From Arsukibacterium sp. MJ3 (lineage in GTDB: Bacteria > Pseudomonadota > Gammaproteobacteria > Enterobacterales > Alteromonadaceae), in contig NZ_LAHP01000001.1 in assembly GCF_000987765.1 (NCBI RefSeq), positions 265,380 to 329,379 of the forward strand: 64,000 nt of DNA, read 5' to 3'. This document shows, one piece after another, positions 45,247 through 54,574 of the stretch (positions are counted from its first letter, which is position 1; each line of letters opens with the position of its first letter). Below the pieces are notes generated by a model. It was not told the DNA's origin. It ran no database searches and saw nothing but the letters and a program-made list of their open reading frames with translations. Position numbers and translations under genes: made by a program.

Positions 45247-46602
45247 CTATTGCGGTAATAAATCAATTTCAACCCGCCGGTTAAGAGCACGGTTTTCTGG
45301 GGAGTCATTTGCCGCTATCGGATCCGCTTCACCCCGGCCTTCAGGCCACAGCCGACCATGCAGCTGGCCACCCACAGCCAGCGCATCCGACATCGCATTG
45401 GCTCTGGCTAACGATAAATGCCAATTTGACGGATATTTGCTGGTAAATATGGGTAAATCGTCGGTAAAGCCGCTAATCAGAATTCGACCATCAGCCCCTT
45501 CCAGTGCCCGGGCAATTTTGCTAATAACTGGTTGAAAACTTTCATTGATGGCTACCCCGCCAGGGGTAAACAAATGATGCAAACCTACCCGGATCCGCAC
45601 CCGATCAGGCAGCTCAATTACCTGCAACATGTCACGGCTAATTTCAGTTTGTAGCAGCTGTTGCAGGCGTATAGCATCCTGATATGGTTGGCCATTCTGG
45701 CCTGAGACATATGCTGGCTGCCAGTCAACCAGGGCATTTAACTCGCGGTGAACCTGATCAGAATATTGGTTAACCTGATAGTTAAGGGTCATGTATACCC
45801 CCAATAAGAGGGCTGCAACCACAGCGCTCAATACCCATAACGGCAGTCTGGTTTTCAAAGCATCAGAGTGCACCACCTCACTACGCCATTTAGGTGACAG
45901 TTCCCGTGCCGGTGCCCCCCGTTGGCTACGAATGGCTTTGTAGGCCTGGTCTTTTACCAACTCTAGTTTTTCATATCCACGGTCGGCGACCCGCATCTTG
46001 CCTATAAAACCGAATGACAAACATAAATATTGTAGTTCCAGTAACATCAGATTTTGTGCGGGTTGGCTAATGGCATTATCCAGCAACGTAAAAAAATATT
46101 CGCCGCCAAAAGTTTCGTTATGAAAGGTAGACAACAAGCTTTCAGTCGCCCAGTCACTGTTGCCACCCCAGCTGGTATTCAGCACTATTTCATCGATAAA
46201 ACAACATAAGGTGTAGCGAGCTTGCTCAATAACATCGGCCAAAATTCCTTTGGTCCGAAGCTGCTGCTCATAGTGATTAATCAGGTTAATACACTGCTTT
46301 TTTAACCCATTAACATCATTATGACTGGCCGTGCTGCGTATAGGAGCCACCAGCGAAAACAACATTGCCGCTTCGTCAACCAGTACATTGTCGCTAACAG
46401 ATAGCGTTTGCAGCCCCTGGCTATTAACATTTCTGCGATTACCGGTTGCTATGCGGGTTTTGTCATTGTTTATGCTACTACCGGGAAATGTCGCGGCAGC
46501 AGTACTTGCAGCATTAGCGGGTTCAGCCACATTAGCAGGCACGGCCTCAGACCGGCTGCTGCGGCCACCCGGCCGCGGTTTCATAATAGTGTGATCAGAC
46601 AT
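45247..46602 (-). CDS. tssL: TssL (DotU) with C-terminal OmpA/peptidoglycan-binding domain
   Basis: This 451-residue protein has a Pro/Ala-rich N-tail, a DotU domain (FSLVAPIRS..., ARYTLCCFIDEIVLNTSWGGNSDWATESLLSTFHNETFGGEYFF), a single membrane helix (LPLWVLSAVVAALLLGVYMTLN) and an extended C-terminal OmpA-like domain (ILISGFTDDLPIFTSKYPSNWHLSLARANAMSDAL, NRRVEIDLL). Such TssL proteins anchor the membrane complex to peptidoglycan. It is 21 bp upstream of tssM. Confidence 0.95.
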   Translation of the reverse strand: MSDHTIMKPRPGGRSSRSEAVPANVAEPANAASTAAATFPGSSINNDKTRIATGNRRNVNSQGLQTLSVSDNVLVDEAAMLFSLVAPIRSTASHNDVNGLKKQCINLINHYEQQLRTKGILADVIEQARYTLCCFIDEIVLNTSWGGNSDWATESLLSTFHNETFGGEYFFTLLDNAISQPAQNLMLLELQYLCLSFGFIGKMRVADRGYEKLELVKDQAYKAIRSQRGAPARELSPKWRSEVVHSDALKTRLPLWVLSAVVAALLLGVYMTLNYQVNQYSDQVHRELNALVDWQPAYVSGQNGQPYQDAIRLQQLLQTEISRDMLQVIELPDRVRIRVGLHHLFTPGGVAINESFQPVISKIARALEGADGRILISGFTDDLPIFTSKYPSNWHLSLARANAMSDALAVGGQLHGRLWPEGRGEADPIAANDSPENRALNRRVEIDLLPQ

Positions 46603-46621
46603 TGCCAGCTATCTCAGTTAA

Positions 46622-47953
46622 TCAGGCTTTTATTGCCCAGAGTTCAAGTTTTAACCCGGGATAATTTCCCGACAAATGCAAAGCCAGTGCGCCGCTGTTG
46701 GCCAGCCGTTGCCAGTAAATACTGCTTTTATCCAGCTGAAAGTAGTGATAGCCGGCATGATAAGGCACTTGCCTCGGCGCTACCGGCAAACCGGTTACCG
46801 CTATGCCTGGGAGTTGGTTATTTACCAACTCACGGATATGCTCAACCGGGCCAATTTTAAGTCTGGCGGGTAAATGTTTACGAATTTCTTCACTGGGTAA
46901 ATCAGCACTAACTGCTAACACAAACTGGGCGTACTGCAACAGCGTTTTATCAGTTAACGGTGACACTAAAATACCAAATTTTGCCTGCTCTAATGGCAGG
47001 GCCTGGGCGGTTTGCTCCAGCACGACACTTAGCGTTTGGTTCATAATTACCGCTAAATTGCCAAACACCGTGGTTAAATCGTCATGAATATAAGCAGGAA
47101 ACTCAGGTGGCCTTTTATCTTTGCTGGTAAACGTTGCTAATTCACCTAACATACTCACCAGCAATTGATAAAGTGCCAGCGGATTGGTACCATCAAGGTG
47201 TTGCCAATGCTTTAACAGTGGCTCGTAACGATTAAGCACCTGCAACATCAAAAAGTCAGCAATTGAGCTACTGTTGCTGCCCTGACCTTTACTAATTCTG
47301 CCGCTTAACGCCTGCGCCCGCTGATTAAGCATGCCCAGCGTCTCGCTTAACAACGCTTTTAGTGGTGGATTACGCTGCACATTCAGCAATGGCGGAATAA
47401 ATTTATCATCCAGCTTTACGTCACCGTGCTCAGTCACTTCCCTAATTCGGGCAATAGCCACACCAATAAAGCCACTTCTGTCATCACTTTCCAGCTTCAG
47501 CAACACCCTTAGCCTGGCTAATTGCAAGGTCTCGACGGCCGTTTCGGCTAAACTGGTATCGGTAAGAGTATGATCTGCAAACTGAAAACGGGTTATCTGA
47601 CTACTTTGTTGTTCAGCAATATTCAGGCCGTTAACCTTATCGGCTGCTAGACACAAGTAAACCTGTTGGTCGCGACAGCCCTTAGAAATACTAAGGGGTG
47701 CTGGCAGAGGTTCAATATCAGGTAATTCCAGTAAGGTACCGTCGGGTAAAATGCCACGAACAGCCGACAATCCAAACTGGCTGAATTTTAAACATTGACT
47801 GTCTAGCTGATAATCAAAAAGCCCCCAGCTAAAGGGCGCTAGCTGCGCCTGGCGTCGTTGCTGGCTGTACTGCAGATGGCGGTCTTGCTGCTGAAAATGC
47901 TGTGGTCGTAAAAACATGCCTTCTGACCAGGCTATTTTACTAAATTCACTCAT
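46622..47953 (-). CDS. tssK: TssK T6SS baseplate-membrane connector
   Basis: This 443-residue protein begins KIAWSEGMFLRPQHFQQQDRHLQY, the hallmark of TssK, then LNQRAQALSGRI, FLMLQVLNRYEPLLKHWQHLDGTNPLALYQLLVSMLGELATF and the receptor-like C-terminus YFQLDKSSIYWQRLANSGALALHLSGNYPGLKLELWAI. It links the baseplate to TssL/TssM. It lies between tssJ and tssL as in many clusters. Confidence 0.96.
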   Translation of the reverse strand: MSEFSKIAWSEGMFLRPQHFQQQDRHLQYSQQRRQAQLAPFSWGLFDYQLDSQCLKFSQFGLSAVRGILPDGTLLELPDIEPLPAPLSISKGCRDQQVYLCLAADKVNGLNIAEQQSSQITRFQFADHTLTDTSLAETAVETLQLARLRVLLKLESDDRSGFIGVAIARIREVTEHGDVKLDDKFIPPLLNVQRNPPLKALLSETLGMLNQRAQALSGRISKGQGSNSSSIADFLMLQVLNRYEPLLKHWQHLDGTNPLALYQLLVSMLGELATFTSKDKRPPEFPAYIHDDLTTVFGNLAVIMNQTLSVVLEQTAQALPLEQAKFGILVSPLTDKTLLQYAQFVLAVSADLPSEEIRKHLPARLKIGPVEHIRELVNNQLPGIAVTGLPVAPRQVPYHAGYHYFQLDKSSIYWQRLANSGALALHLSGNYPGLKLELWAIKA

Positions 47954-47983
47954 TGCATTATTACTCCGGGCACATTACCGCAG

Positions 47984-48469
47984 TTAGCGGTTAGGCCGCT
48001 CTAAATCGTGTTCTCGGATATACACTGCCAGCTTATCAACGTAGAGATAAAAATCGTCATAACCCGTCGGTTTTACATCTACTACCGCCCGCCAGCGTGC
48101 ACCTTCAATATCACGATATGCGGCAATAACGGCAACAGCCTTGGTCGTCGGTAATAAGGCCATTTTATATTCGTTACGTTGTCCGGGTTCAAACACCAAC
48201 TCATCTATGCGCAGTAAATCGGTGCGCAGGGTTTGCTCCGGATTGTCGTACAACGCAAAAAAATCCTTATTTTCAAATACCGTTTTCGACGCCAGTTCAT
48301 ACACCCGTATAATCACTGGGGACGGTCGCTGGTCCGCATCAGGGTTAATATCTTCCGCTACCCGAAAATGCAGGGTAGTTGACGGAGGAAAAGTAGAATA
48401 GACCGCCTGGCAGCCAGTGAACAAGCTGAGACACAACATGACTAACACCAGCAGGTAGATCCGTTTCAT
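47984..48469 (-). CDS. tssJ: TssJ outer-membrane lipoprotein of T6SS
   Basis: The start at MKRIYLLVLVMLCLSLFTGCQ gives a signal peptide with lipobox FTGC (Cys 20). The mature domain shows TTLHFRVAEDINPDADQRPSPVIIRVYELASKTVFENKDFFALYDNPEQTLRTDLLRIDELVFEPGQ and AVIAAYRDIEGARWRAVV, typical of TssJ. It caps TssM at the outer membrane. The frame opens 15 bp earlier (48484), but the basic signal-peptide start fits 48469. Confidence 0.94.
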   Translation of the reverse strand: MKRIYLLVLVMLCLSLFTGCQAVYSTFPPSTTLHFRVAEDINPDADQRPSPVIIRVYELASKTVFENKDFFALYDNPEQTLRTDLLRIDELVFEPGQRNEYKMALLPTTKAVAVIAAYRDIEGARWRAVVDVKPTGYDDFYLYVDKLAVYIREHDLERPNR

Positions 48470-48491
48470 AAGTGACAACTCCATTACTATG

Positions 48492-49751
48492 TCATTTTCG
48501 GTTAGTTAAATAGTCTTCATAAGCCTGAATAAAATCATCATTTACCCCACCTTTTGCGGTTCGGTTTACCTCACTGATTAACTGCTGATGTAACGCCTGA
48601 TACACATTCCAGTAGCGGCTGTAACGCTGCGCCGGGTTAACCTTATCAATAAAACGGATTCCCATATCGCGCCGCTCAATCACCTCAGGGTTTAGCTGAA
48701 TCAGCAGCCCCTGCATTGCTCCGGCAGCACCAGCAATAATGGCCGCTTCATGCTGGTTAATGTCCGCAAAAGCAGCAGTAATAGCTTGACGGGGCGCCAT
48801 AAAACTACTGACATTCTGGTTAAACAAGTTATGAAAAGCTTCATTAACATTGGCCGAAAACTTCAGTGGATTGTTTTCCCGTTGCTGAAAAGTAGTTTGA
48901 TTTACCCGCAAATTATTTTTCATTTCAGAGCGTGACCGCATCACGTCAATCACGCCTTGTAAAGACGCGTGTAATGCTTCACCTAACTGGCCCCACCACG
49001 CAGGATTTTGCAACTGCTGAGCTGCAGGCACAGAAACTTGCAAGCCACTAAGAAAAGCTTGCAAGCATTGATCGGCGTTTTCTTGTTGAGTGGACAGAAC
49101 AGCAGTAAGCGGATTAGGGTCTTCTGTTACCAGATTTAACGGCTCATTGGATAAAGCATCTTGCTGCCACTGTGGTTGCCAGTCATCGGGGATCACGCTT
49201 TGCGGCGGCGCAAAACTTTCGGTTAGCATATCGTTATTTGCGAGTACATCAGCATTTTGATTCGCCATGCGACCTGATAACATACTACTAGCACCTGACA
49301 GGGAAGTTTTTGTATCAACCGCTGTAATGCTTTGTTGACCCGCCAGATTACATTCACTTACTGCAAGCCCTTGCGTGGGCCAAGCTGCTGTATTAAAGCG
49401 TGGCTGCTGATTAGACGAAACGATAGCAACATTTATTTCATAGTCACCCAGGCATAACAAATCGCCATCGGCTAACTGGCGCTTATTACCATTTCCCAGC
49501 GGCGTCACCGAACGATTAACAAATAAGCCGTTGGTAGAATTATCAGCAATCCAAAAACCATCGTTGTTAAAACTTATCTGGCCATGAATACTGGAGACCA
49601 CCCGTTCCGGATCCGGTAAATGCCAGTCAGCATGCTCGGCCCGACCTAAGGTGCCACCTTTACTGTCAAAGCGCTTTAGCGCTACCTGACGAGGTGATAA
49701 ACGATGATAACTTAACACTGACAACTCGAGTAACCTGTCCGTCTGACTCAC
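48492..49751 (-). CDS. tagH: FHA-domain T6SS regulator (TagH/Fha)
   Basis: This 419-residue protein has an N-terminal FHA domain (residues about 25-105, with GGTLGRAEHADWHLPDPERVVSSIHGQISF and NSTNGLFVNRS) that binds phospho-threonine. The middle is disordered, and the C-terminal half is a type VI FHA-associated domain (NPLKFSANVNEAFHNLF, YQALHQQLISEVNR..., FIQAYEDY). It is the likely target of the divergently encoded kinase. It starts the leftward T6SS operon; 240 bp of AT-rich sequence separate it from the kinase gene and should hold both promoters. Confidence 0.93.
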   Translation of the reverse strand: MSQTDRLLELSVLSYHRLSPRQVALKRFDSKGGTLGRAEHADWHLPDPERVVSSIHGQISFNNDGFWIADNSTNGLFVNRSVTPLGNGNKRQLADGDLLCLGDYEINVAIVSSNQQPRFNTAAWPTQGLAVSECNLAGQQSITAVDTKTSLSGASSMLSGRMANQNADVLANNDMLTESFAPPQSVIPDDWQPQWQQDALSNEPLNLVTEDPNPLTAVLSTQQENADQCLQAFLSGLQVSVPAAQQLQNPAWWGQLGEALHASLQGVIDVMRSRSEMKNNLRVNQTTFQQRENNPLKFSANVNEAFHNLFNQNVSSFMAPRQAITAAFADINQHEAAIIAGAAGAMQGLLIQLNPEVIERRDMGIRFIDKVNPAQRYSRYWNVYQALHQQLISEVNRTAKGGVNDDFIQAYEDYLTNRK

Positions 49752-49991
49752 TTAACGCCCCCGCCAGCATTGCATCACTATAAAACAATTAATTTACCAA
49801 TATTTACTGGATAAAAGATTATCGCTATAAAACAACCAAGTCAATGTATATTTAATTTACATTTATGCAATTTTACTTGATGTTTTTTCATCTAAAGCTA
49901 AAATAACCAGGCTTAATCGACAGTAATATCTGCTTAAGCGTTGCCAAACAGCAGTAACTACGCAGAATAATTAACAAGGGTAACCATTGAG

Positions 49992-52034
49992 ATGTCTGAC
50001 AACGCCGAAAAAACAACACCTGCTGAGAACACTGCCGCCATTAGCAAAGACAATACGGCAACAACGACAGCCGATGATAATGACAAAACCCGTTTTGCCC
50101 GCCCTCTTGCCACTGTTGCAGAACCCGCCACTGATTTAAGCGGTACGACAATTAAACAACGCTATTTGTTAGAGTGTAAAATTGGCTCAGGTGGGATGAG
50201 TGACATTTATCGGGCACGGGATACGTTTTTAACGCAAGCCGGCGTTAATGATAATCAGGTGGCTATTAAGGTATTACAACCGCAATTTGTCAGCCAGCCC
50301 GAGGCGCTGCAATTGCTGCTGCAAGAAGCTCATAGAACCCAACAACTGTCTCATCCTAATATTGTCAGAGTGTTCGATGTAGACAGTGATCAAGGCCGCT
50401 ATTTTATTGTGATGGAGTATCTGGATGGCGAAAGTCTTGAGCAGGTTATTAAACGTTATAAACCAAAAGGGTTGACGCTGGGTGCTGCACTAAAACTGCT
50501 TAATCAGCTTGGCGCTGCACTACGTTATGCTCACAGCAAAGGCATAGTACATGCAGATTTAAAACCAGCTAATATTATAGTTAACCGGGGCGGTCTGTTA
50601 ACAGTACTGGATTTTGGTGTGGCGCATACGCTACAACTTAACCACGATATGTATGCTGCAGAGCAACACAATCCTGCTGCAGCATTAAGTGGCTACACTC
50701 CGGCGTACGCCAGTGTTGATTTACTGGCAGGTAAAACACCGGCAGTTACCGACGACACCTTTTCATTTGCCTGCATAAGTTATGAATTACTGACCAGCAA
50801 GCACCCTTTTGAGCGGATCCCGGCCAATAAAGCCGCGCAGCAGCTTAAGCAAGCGGATAAGCCCGGCCATGTAAATCCGTTACAATGGTTGGCATTAAAG
50901 CAAGCGCTGCAGTTCGATAGCACAGCGCGCAGTATCACTATTCAACAGCTACTGCGGGCGTTTAACCGCCGTTACTGGCCCCTCGCGACTGTTGCCTGTA
51001 TCGCCGTGCTGGCAGCGGGCGGGTTATGGCATATGTATAGCCAGCAACAGCAACAACTTATAATACTGCACCAACAACAACAGCAGCAACAGCAACAACA
51101 CAATACTTATTTACAACTGGCCGACAGTAACCCGGCAGATTTTTTAGTCAGGTTTACTGCGCTAGAAGATGCCGAACCGTTAATTCGTGCGGGCTTGCTA
51201 CAACTGCAATCAGACAAGCTGCTGGCCTATTTCGAGCAGCAGATTGATCAGGTAATTAGTGATCGTCGCTTTACTTATCCTGATTATCCAAAAATTGAAC
51301 GATTACTTAGCCAAGCCCGTCAGCTTTATCCCGACTCTTACTATTTGTCAGATATTGCCGCGAATATGCGTCGCAGTAAACAAACCGCTCTTGATGTGCT
51401 TCGCAATCAGCTAAATAGCCTGTTGGTGAATCAGCACTATCAGCAGGGCCTGGTTGGCAATGATACTGATACTGATATTTTTACTATTCTCGAAGATATT
51501 AAACGGATCGAGCAACACTATACTGTGGTGCCTAACGAGGAAGAAATCATTGCTTATCAAACGGCATTTGCCCAAGCCAGTAGCGAGCATAACGCGCAGG
51601 TGCTGCATGCACTTATTAAAGTCGGCAAACATGTTTTTGCTGCCAGCGAGCAAACCCGGGAATTATTGATTTACGGTGAACAATTACAAGCAGCAGTAGC
51701 TGCTATGGCCGCTTTTGATGCGGCAAAACAGACGGCAAATCCATTACCCTTCCCCCATCAGGAAGCGGCGGTATTTTATAAACACACCTTTGAGCAGCTC
51801 GCGGCAACACTAACGACGAGCAGCTCTGCCAGCGAAACCGATGCAGTATTTAAACAATATCAGTATTACAGTAGCCTGTTACCTGCCGATTTTAATTTAT
51901 TAATGGCTTTAAAACGGCAACTGGCCAACAAGTATTTGGCCTTATCAGGTGAGATGTTAAAAACCAATCAGATACGCAGTGCCGAACGGCTGATGCGCCG
52001 CGCCAATACCTTAATGAGCAGTATTAATAGCTAA
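49992..52034 (+). CDS. ppkA: Membrane Ser/Thr protein kinase of T6SS (PpkA/Stk type)
   Basis: This 680-residue kinase activates T6SS by threonine phosphorylation. The kinase domain spans about 55-320: glycine loop IGSGGMSDIY (64-73), VAIK lysine (93), HADLKPANII with catalytic Asp 189, and DFG at 207-209. The HRD Arg is replaced by Ala, so it is a non-RD kinase and probably not activated through its loop. A membrane helix (WPLATVACIAVLAAGGLW, near 335-350) is followed by a Gln-rich stretch and a periplasmic helical domain. It is the only T6SS gene on the plus strand. Its last 26 codons are duplicated at 16841. Confidence 0.92.
   Translation: MSDNAEKTTPAENTAAISKDNTATTTADDNDKTRFARPLATVAEPATDLSGTTIKQRYLLECKIGSGGMSDIYRARDTFLTQAGVNDNQVAIKVLQPQFVSQPEALQLLLQEAHRTQQLSHPNIVRVFDVDSDQGRYFIVMEYLDGESLEQVIKRYKPKGLTLGAALKLLNQLGAALRYAHSKGIVHADLKPANIIVNRGGLLTVLDFGVAHTLQLNHDMYAAEQHNPAAALSGYTPAYASVDLLAGKTPAVTDDTFSFACISYELLTSKHPFERIPANKAAQQLKQADKPGHVNPLQWLALKQALQFDSTARSITIQQLLRAFNRRYWPLATVACIAVLAAGGLWHMYSQQQQQLIILHQQQQQQQQQHNTYLQLADSNPADFLVRFTALEDAEPLIRAGLLQLQSDKLLAYFEQQIDQVISDRRFTYPDYPKIERLLSQARQLYPDSYYLSDIAANMRRSKQTALDVLRNQLNSLLVNQHYQQGLVGNDTDTDIFTILEDIKRIEQHYTVVPNEEEIIAYQTAFAQASSEHNAQVLHALIKVGKHVFAASEQTRELLIYGEQLQAAVAAMAAFDAAKQTANPLPFPHQEAAVFYKHTFEQLAATLTTSSSASETDAVFKQYQYYSSLLPADFNLLMALKRQLANKYLALSGEMLKTNQIRSAERLMRRANTLMSSINS
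51072..51098 (+). repeat. CAA/CAG trinucleotide repeat encoding nine Gln
   Basis: Nine consecutive Gln codons, mostly CAA with scattered CAG, lie just after the membrane helix of the kinase, and a shorter Gln run stands just upstream. Mixed codons reduce slippage but the tract can still vary in length. Confidence 0.85.
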
Positions 52035-52063
52035 ATATTATTTATTAACGGTATTGGTCCAGC
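51954..52063 (+). repeat. Right copy of the 110-bp direct repeat (kinase 3' end/btuF 3' end)
   Basis: Same orientation as 16841-16950, four mismatches in 110 bp by hand alignment. This is the in-place copy: it spans the kinase stop, the 10-bp gap and the last codons of btuF. With the left copy it brackets the complete T6SS island. Confidence 0.85.
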
Positions 52064-52941
52064 GCCTGACATAGCGCACGAACTCCTTGCAATGTGCGGG
52101 GGCTGGTGCGATACAGTAAGTCTGCGTCAACCGTTAAAAAGCGGCCTTGGGCTACCGCCGGTATAACCTGATAAGGTAGCCAGTAATTAACATCAGCCGG
52201 TTTAGCGCCGGCGGTGGCTTGAATAATTATCTGCGGTTGTGCTTGCAATACTTGCTCTATGCCCGGCTGCGGATAGTCGCCTACGGCATTCTCAATAATA
52301 TTATCGCTAGCGCACAGGCTAAGTGCTTGCGCCGGCAATGCCCGGTTAGCTGCCGACGTTAATGGCTCGGTACCCATGCTAAAAAACACCGTTAACCGGG
52401 TTTTATGCTGATACTCAACTTTAAGCGCAGCAAGCTGTTGTTCAAACTCGGCAGCAATGTGCTCAGCCTGCGCCTGCCTGGCCGTTAATTGCCCTAAATG
52501 GCGCAGTTCGGCTGGTATATCGCTAATAAGCTGTGGATCAGAGAAGGCCACATTAAGGCCAAATTGCTGTAACCGGCTAATATCTGAGGCGATATTGCCG
52601 GTTTTCCAGGCGATGATTAAATCGGGCTTTAAGGCTAATATGGCCTCTATATCGACCCCGGCGTAGTGCGCCACTTGCGGTAATGCCAACGCAGCAGCCG
52701 GATAATCACTATAAGCACTTACTGCCACCAGTTGCTCGTCGGCGCCAATGGCATACAGCATTTCGGTAATATGTGGCGCCAGGGCAATAATACGTTGCCG
52801 CGGCGCATGGTATGCAGTTTCCCCTGCAATAACCTTAGCCTGCATGGTTAACAGCACACTTATTGCCAGCAACAACAGCTGATTTTTATACAGCCTTATG
52901 CTTCTAAACCCTGTGCTGCTTGTTTGAATAAATGTTACCAA
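52045..52941 (-). CDS. btuF: BtuF-like cobalamin ABC transporter substrate-binding protein
   Basis: This 298-residue periplasmic helical-backbone binding protein has an N-terminal signal (NQLLLLAISVLLTMQAKVIAGE) and the domain PRQRIIALAPHITEMLYAIGADEQLVAVSAYSDYPAAAL, then ALKPDLIIAWKTGN. It delivers B12 to BtuCD. The TTG start at 52941 is needed to include the signal peptide and overlaps the cobO stop by 7 bp. It faces the T6SS kinase gene with 10 bp between stops. Iron-siderophore specificity is less likely given the neighbouring cobO. Confidence 0.85.
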   Translation of the reverse strand: MVTFIQTSSTGFRSIRLYKNQLLLLAISVLLTMQAKVIAGETAYHAPRQRIIALAPHITEMLYAIGADEQLVAVSAYSDYPAAALALPQVAHYAGVDIEAILALKPDLIIAWKTGNIASDISRLQQFGLNVAFSDPQLISDIPAELRHLGQLTARQAQAEHIAAEFEQQLAALKVEYQHKTRLTVFFSMGTEPLTSAANRALPAQALSLCASDNIIENAVGDYPQPGIEQVLQAQPQIIIQATAGAKPADVNYWLPYQVIPAVAQGRFLTVDADLLYRTSPRTLQGVRALCQALDQYR

Positions 52942-53585
52942 TCGATACCACGCTGCGCTTTAATGCCGGCGTCAAAAGCATGTTTAACTACCTGTACTTC
53001 ACTGACGGTATCGGCCATTTCAATTAATGTGCGATGGCAAGCACGGCCAGTAATAACCACATGCTGCGCCAGCGGCCTATTTTGCAGTGCCTTAACAATA
53101 CGTTCTAACTCAATATAATGATAACTAACCATGTAGGTCAGTTCATCCAGCAGTACTACGTCAATAGTAGGGTCGGCTAACATTTGCTCGGCCCGGGCCC
53201 ATACTCCCTCTGCTGCAGCAATATCAGCCGCTTTATCTTGGGTATCCCAGGTAAAGCCGGTGGCCATAACCGCAAATTCTACCTGATGCTGTTGCAACAG
53301 GTTACGCTCGCCACACTCCCAGCTGCCTTTTATAAATTGCACTACGGCGGCCGTTAAACCATGGCCTACCGCCCGGGCAACAGTACCAAAACCTGAAGTA
53401 GACTTACCCTTGCCGTTGCCGGTAATAACCAGTAACAGTCCCTTTTCTACCGTTGCCTTGGCAATACCCTGGTGTACCTGCTGTTGTAATTTTTGTTGGC
53501 GCGCTTTATGACGTTGTTGCCCGCCAGCTTGGTCGTTATTTGCATCGTCGTTAGTAGTTTGGTCGTTGTTCGTTTGCTTGGGCAT
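52935..53585 (-). CDS. cobO: Cob(I)yrinic acid a,c-diamide adenosyltransferase (CobO/BtuR)
   Basis: This 216-residue P-loop protein adenosylates corrinoids. Walker A is GNGKGKST at 56-63; other family motifs are VQFIKGSWECGERNLL, DVVLLDELTYMVSYHY and VVITGRACHRTLIEMADTVSEV. The N-terminal 35 residues are an unusual Asn/Asp/Gln-rich tail (TNNDQTTNDDANNDQ). It converts imported cobalamin to the coenzyme. It lies 2 bp after btuC. Confidence 0.92.
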   Translation of the reverse strand: MPKQTNNDQTTNDDANNDQAGGQQRHKARQQKLQQQVHQGIAKATVEKGLLLVITGNGKGKSTSGFGTVARAVGHGLTAAVVQFIKGSWECGERNLLQQHQVEFAVMATGFTWDTQDKAADIAAAEGVWARAEQMLADPTIDVVLLDELTYMVSYHYIELERIVKALQNRPLAQHVVITGRACHRTLIEMADTVSEVQVVKHAFDAGIKAQRGIDW

Positions 53586-53587
53586 GG

Positions 53588-54574
53588 TTAGCTTGTGCTC
53601 CTGCGTTGTCGCATTATTACCAGAAAAAACACACTTCCCAGTACGGAAGTAATAATACCCAGCGGTATTTCCTGGGTTAGCAAAGCACTACGCGCCAGAT
53701 TATCTACCCAGACCAAAAATAAGGCACCAACTACCGCACAGCCTAGCAGTAACGGTACTGCGGTAACACCAAAAAAGTAGCGTACCAGATGGGGGATCAT
53801 TAAACCGACAAAAGCAATGCCGCCACACTGCGCTACGATGCAGGCCGTAACCAGTGCGGTCAGCAATAGCAAAATAAAACGTAAGCGCGTCGGGTTAACA
53901 CCAAGGGTTTGTGCACTTTCATCACTAAGCAACAAAGCGTCCAGCTGACGGCGCAGCATTAACGCAACTAACAGCAATACACACACTGCTGGGGCAATGA
54001 TGACAACACTGTCCCAGTTGGTGCGGCTTAAACTGCCCATTAACCAGAAAATCACCTTATTTGCGGCAAACGGATCGGCAAAATATAAAATAAAACTGCT
54101 GATAGCACTTAACATAAATGACACCGCAACACCGGCCAGCAAGGTCATTTCAATTTTTCGCCATTGCTTGCCCATACACACCAAAAACACCAGTGCCACC
54201 GCAAACAAGGCGCCTAAAAAGGCGGCTAAGGTTAGGCTTAATATGTGCGCAGGCAGTAAAATACTGGCGATGCTGGCGCCAAGGCCCGCCCCGGCCATTA
54301 AGCCAAATAAGTAAGGGTCGGCTAATGGGTTACGGCTGGCATTTTGCAACACCGCGCCGGCTATCGCTAAGCCGGCACCTACCAGCATAGCGCAAAGTAA
54401 CCGTGGCAACCGCACCTGCCAGATAATGGTACTGGCTAACGGATTATGCTGGCTACCCATCAAGGCTTGCCAAACATCGGTCACAGTTAAACTGGCGCTA
54501 CCAATGGTTAGGCTTACTACGCCACTGACCAGTAATACCAATAGCATTATTACCAACAGGATGGGCTGTTTCAT
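53588..54574 (-). CDS. btuC: BtuC-like FecCD-family ABC permease
   Basis: This 328-residue inner-membrane permease has about ten helices. The FecCD motifs WQVRLPRLLCAMLVGAGLAIAGAVLQNASRNPLADPYLFGLMAGAGLGAS and CGGIAFVGLMIPHLVRYFFG are clear, the latter being the coupling region contacting the ATPase. With btuD and btuF it forms the vitamin B12 importer. It overlaps btuD by ATGA. Confidence 0.92.
   Translation of the reverse strand: MKQPILLVIMLLVLLVSGVVSLTIGSASLTVTDVWQALMGSQHNPLASTIIWQVRLPRLLCAMLVGAGLAIAGAVLQNASRNPLADPYLFGLMAGAGLGASIASILLPAHILSLTLAAFLGALFAVALVFLVCMGKQWRKIEMTLLAGVAVSFMLSAISSFILYFADPFAANKVIFWLMGSLSRTNWDSVVIIAPAVCVLLLVALMLRRQLDALLLSDESAQTLGVNPTRLRFILLLLTALVTACIVAQCGGIAFVGLMIPHLVRYFFGVTAVPLLLGCAVVGALFLVWVDNLARSALLTQEIPLGIITSVLGSVFFLVIMRQRRSTS

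Noticed and set aside
16959..52034. Island as a prophage or contractile phage-like particle
   Set aside because: All genes match T6SS families including TssJ, TssL, TssM and ClpV; no capsid, terminase, portal or lysis gene is present.
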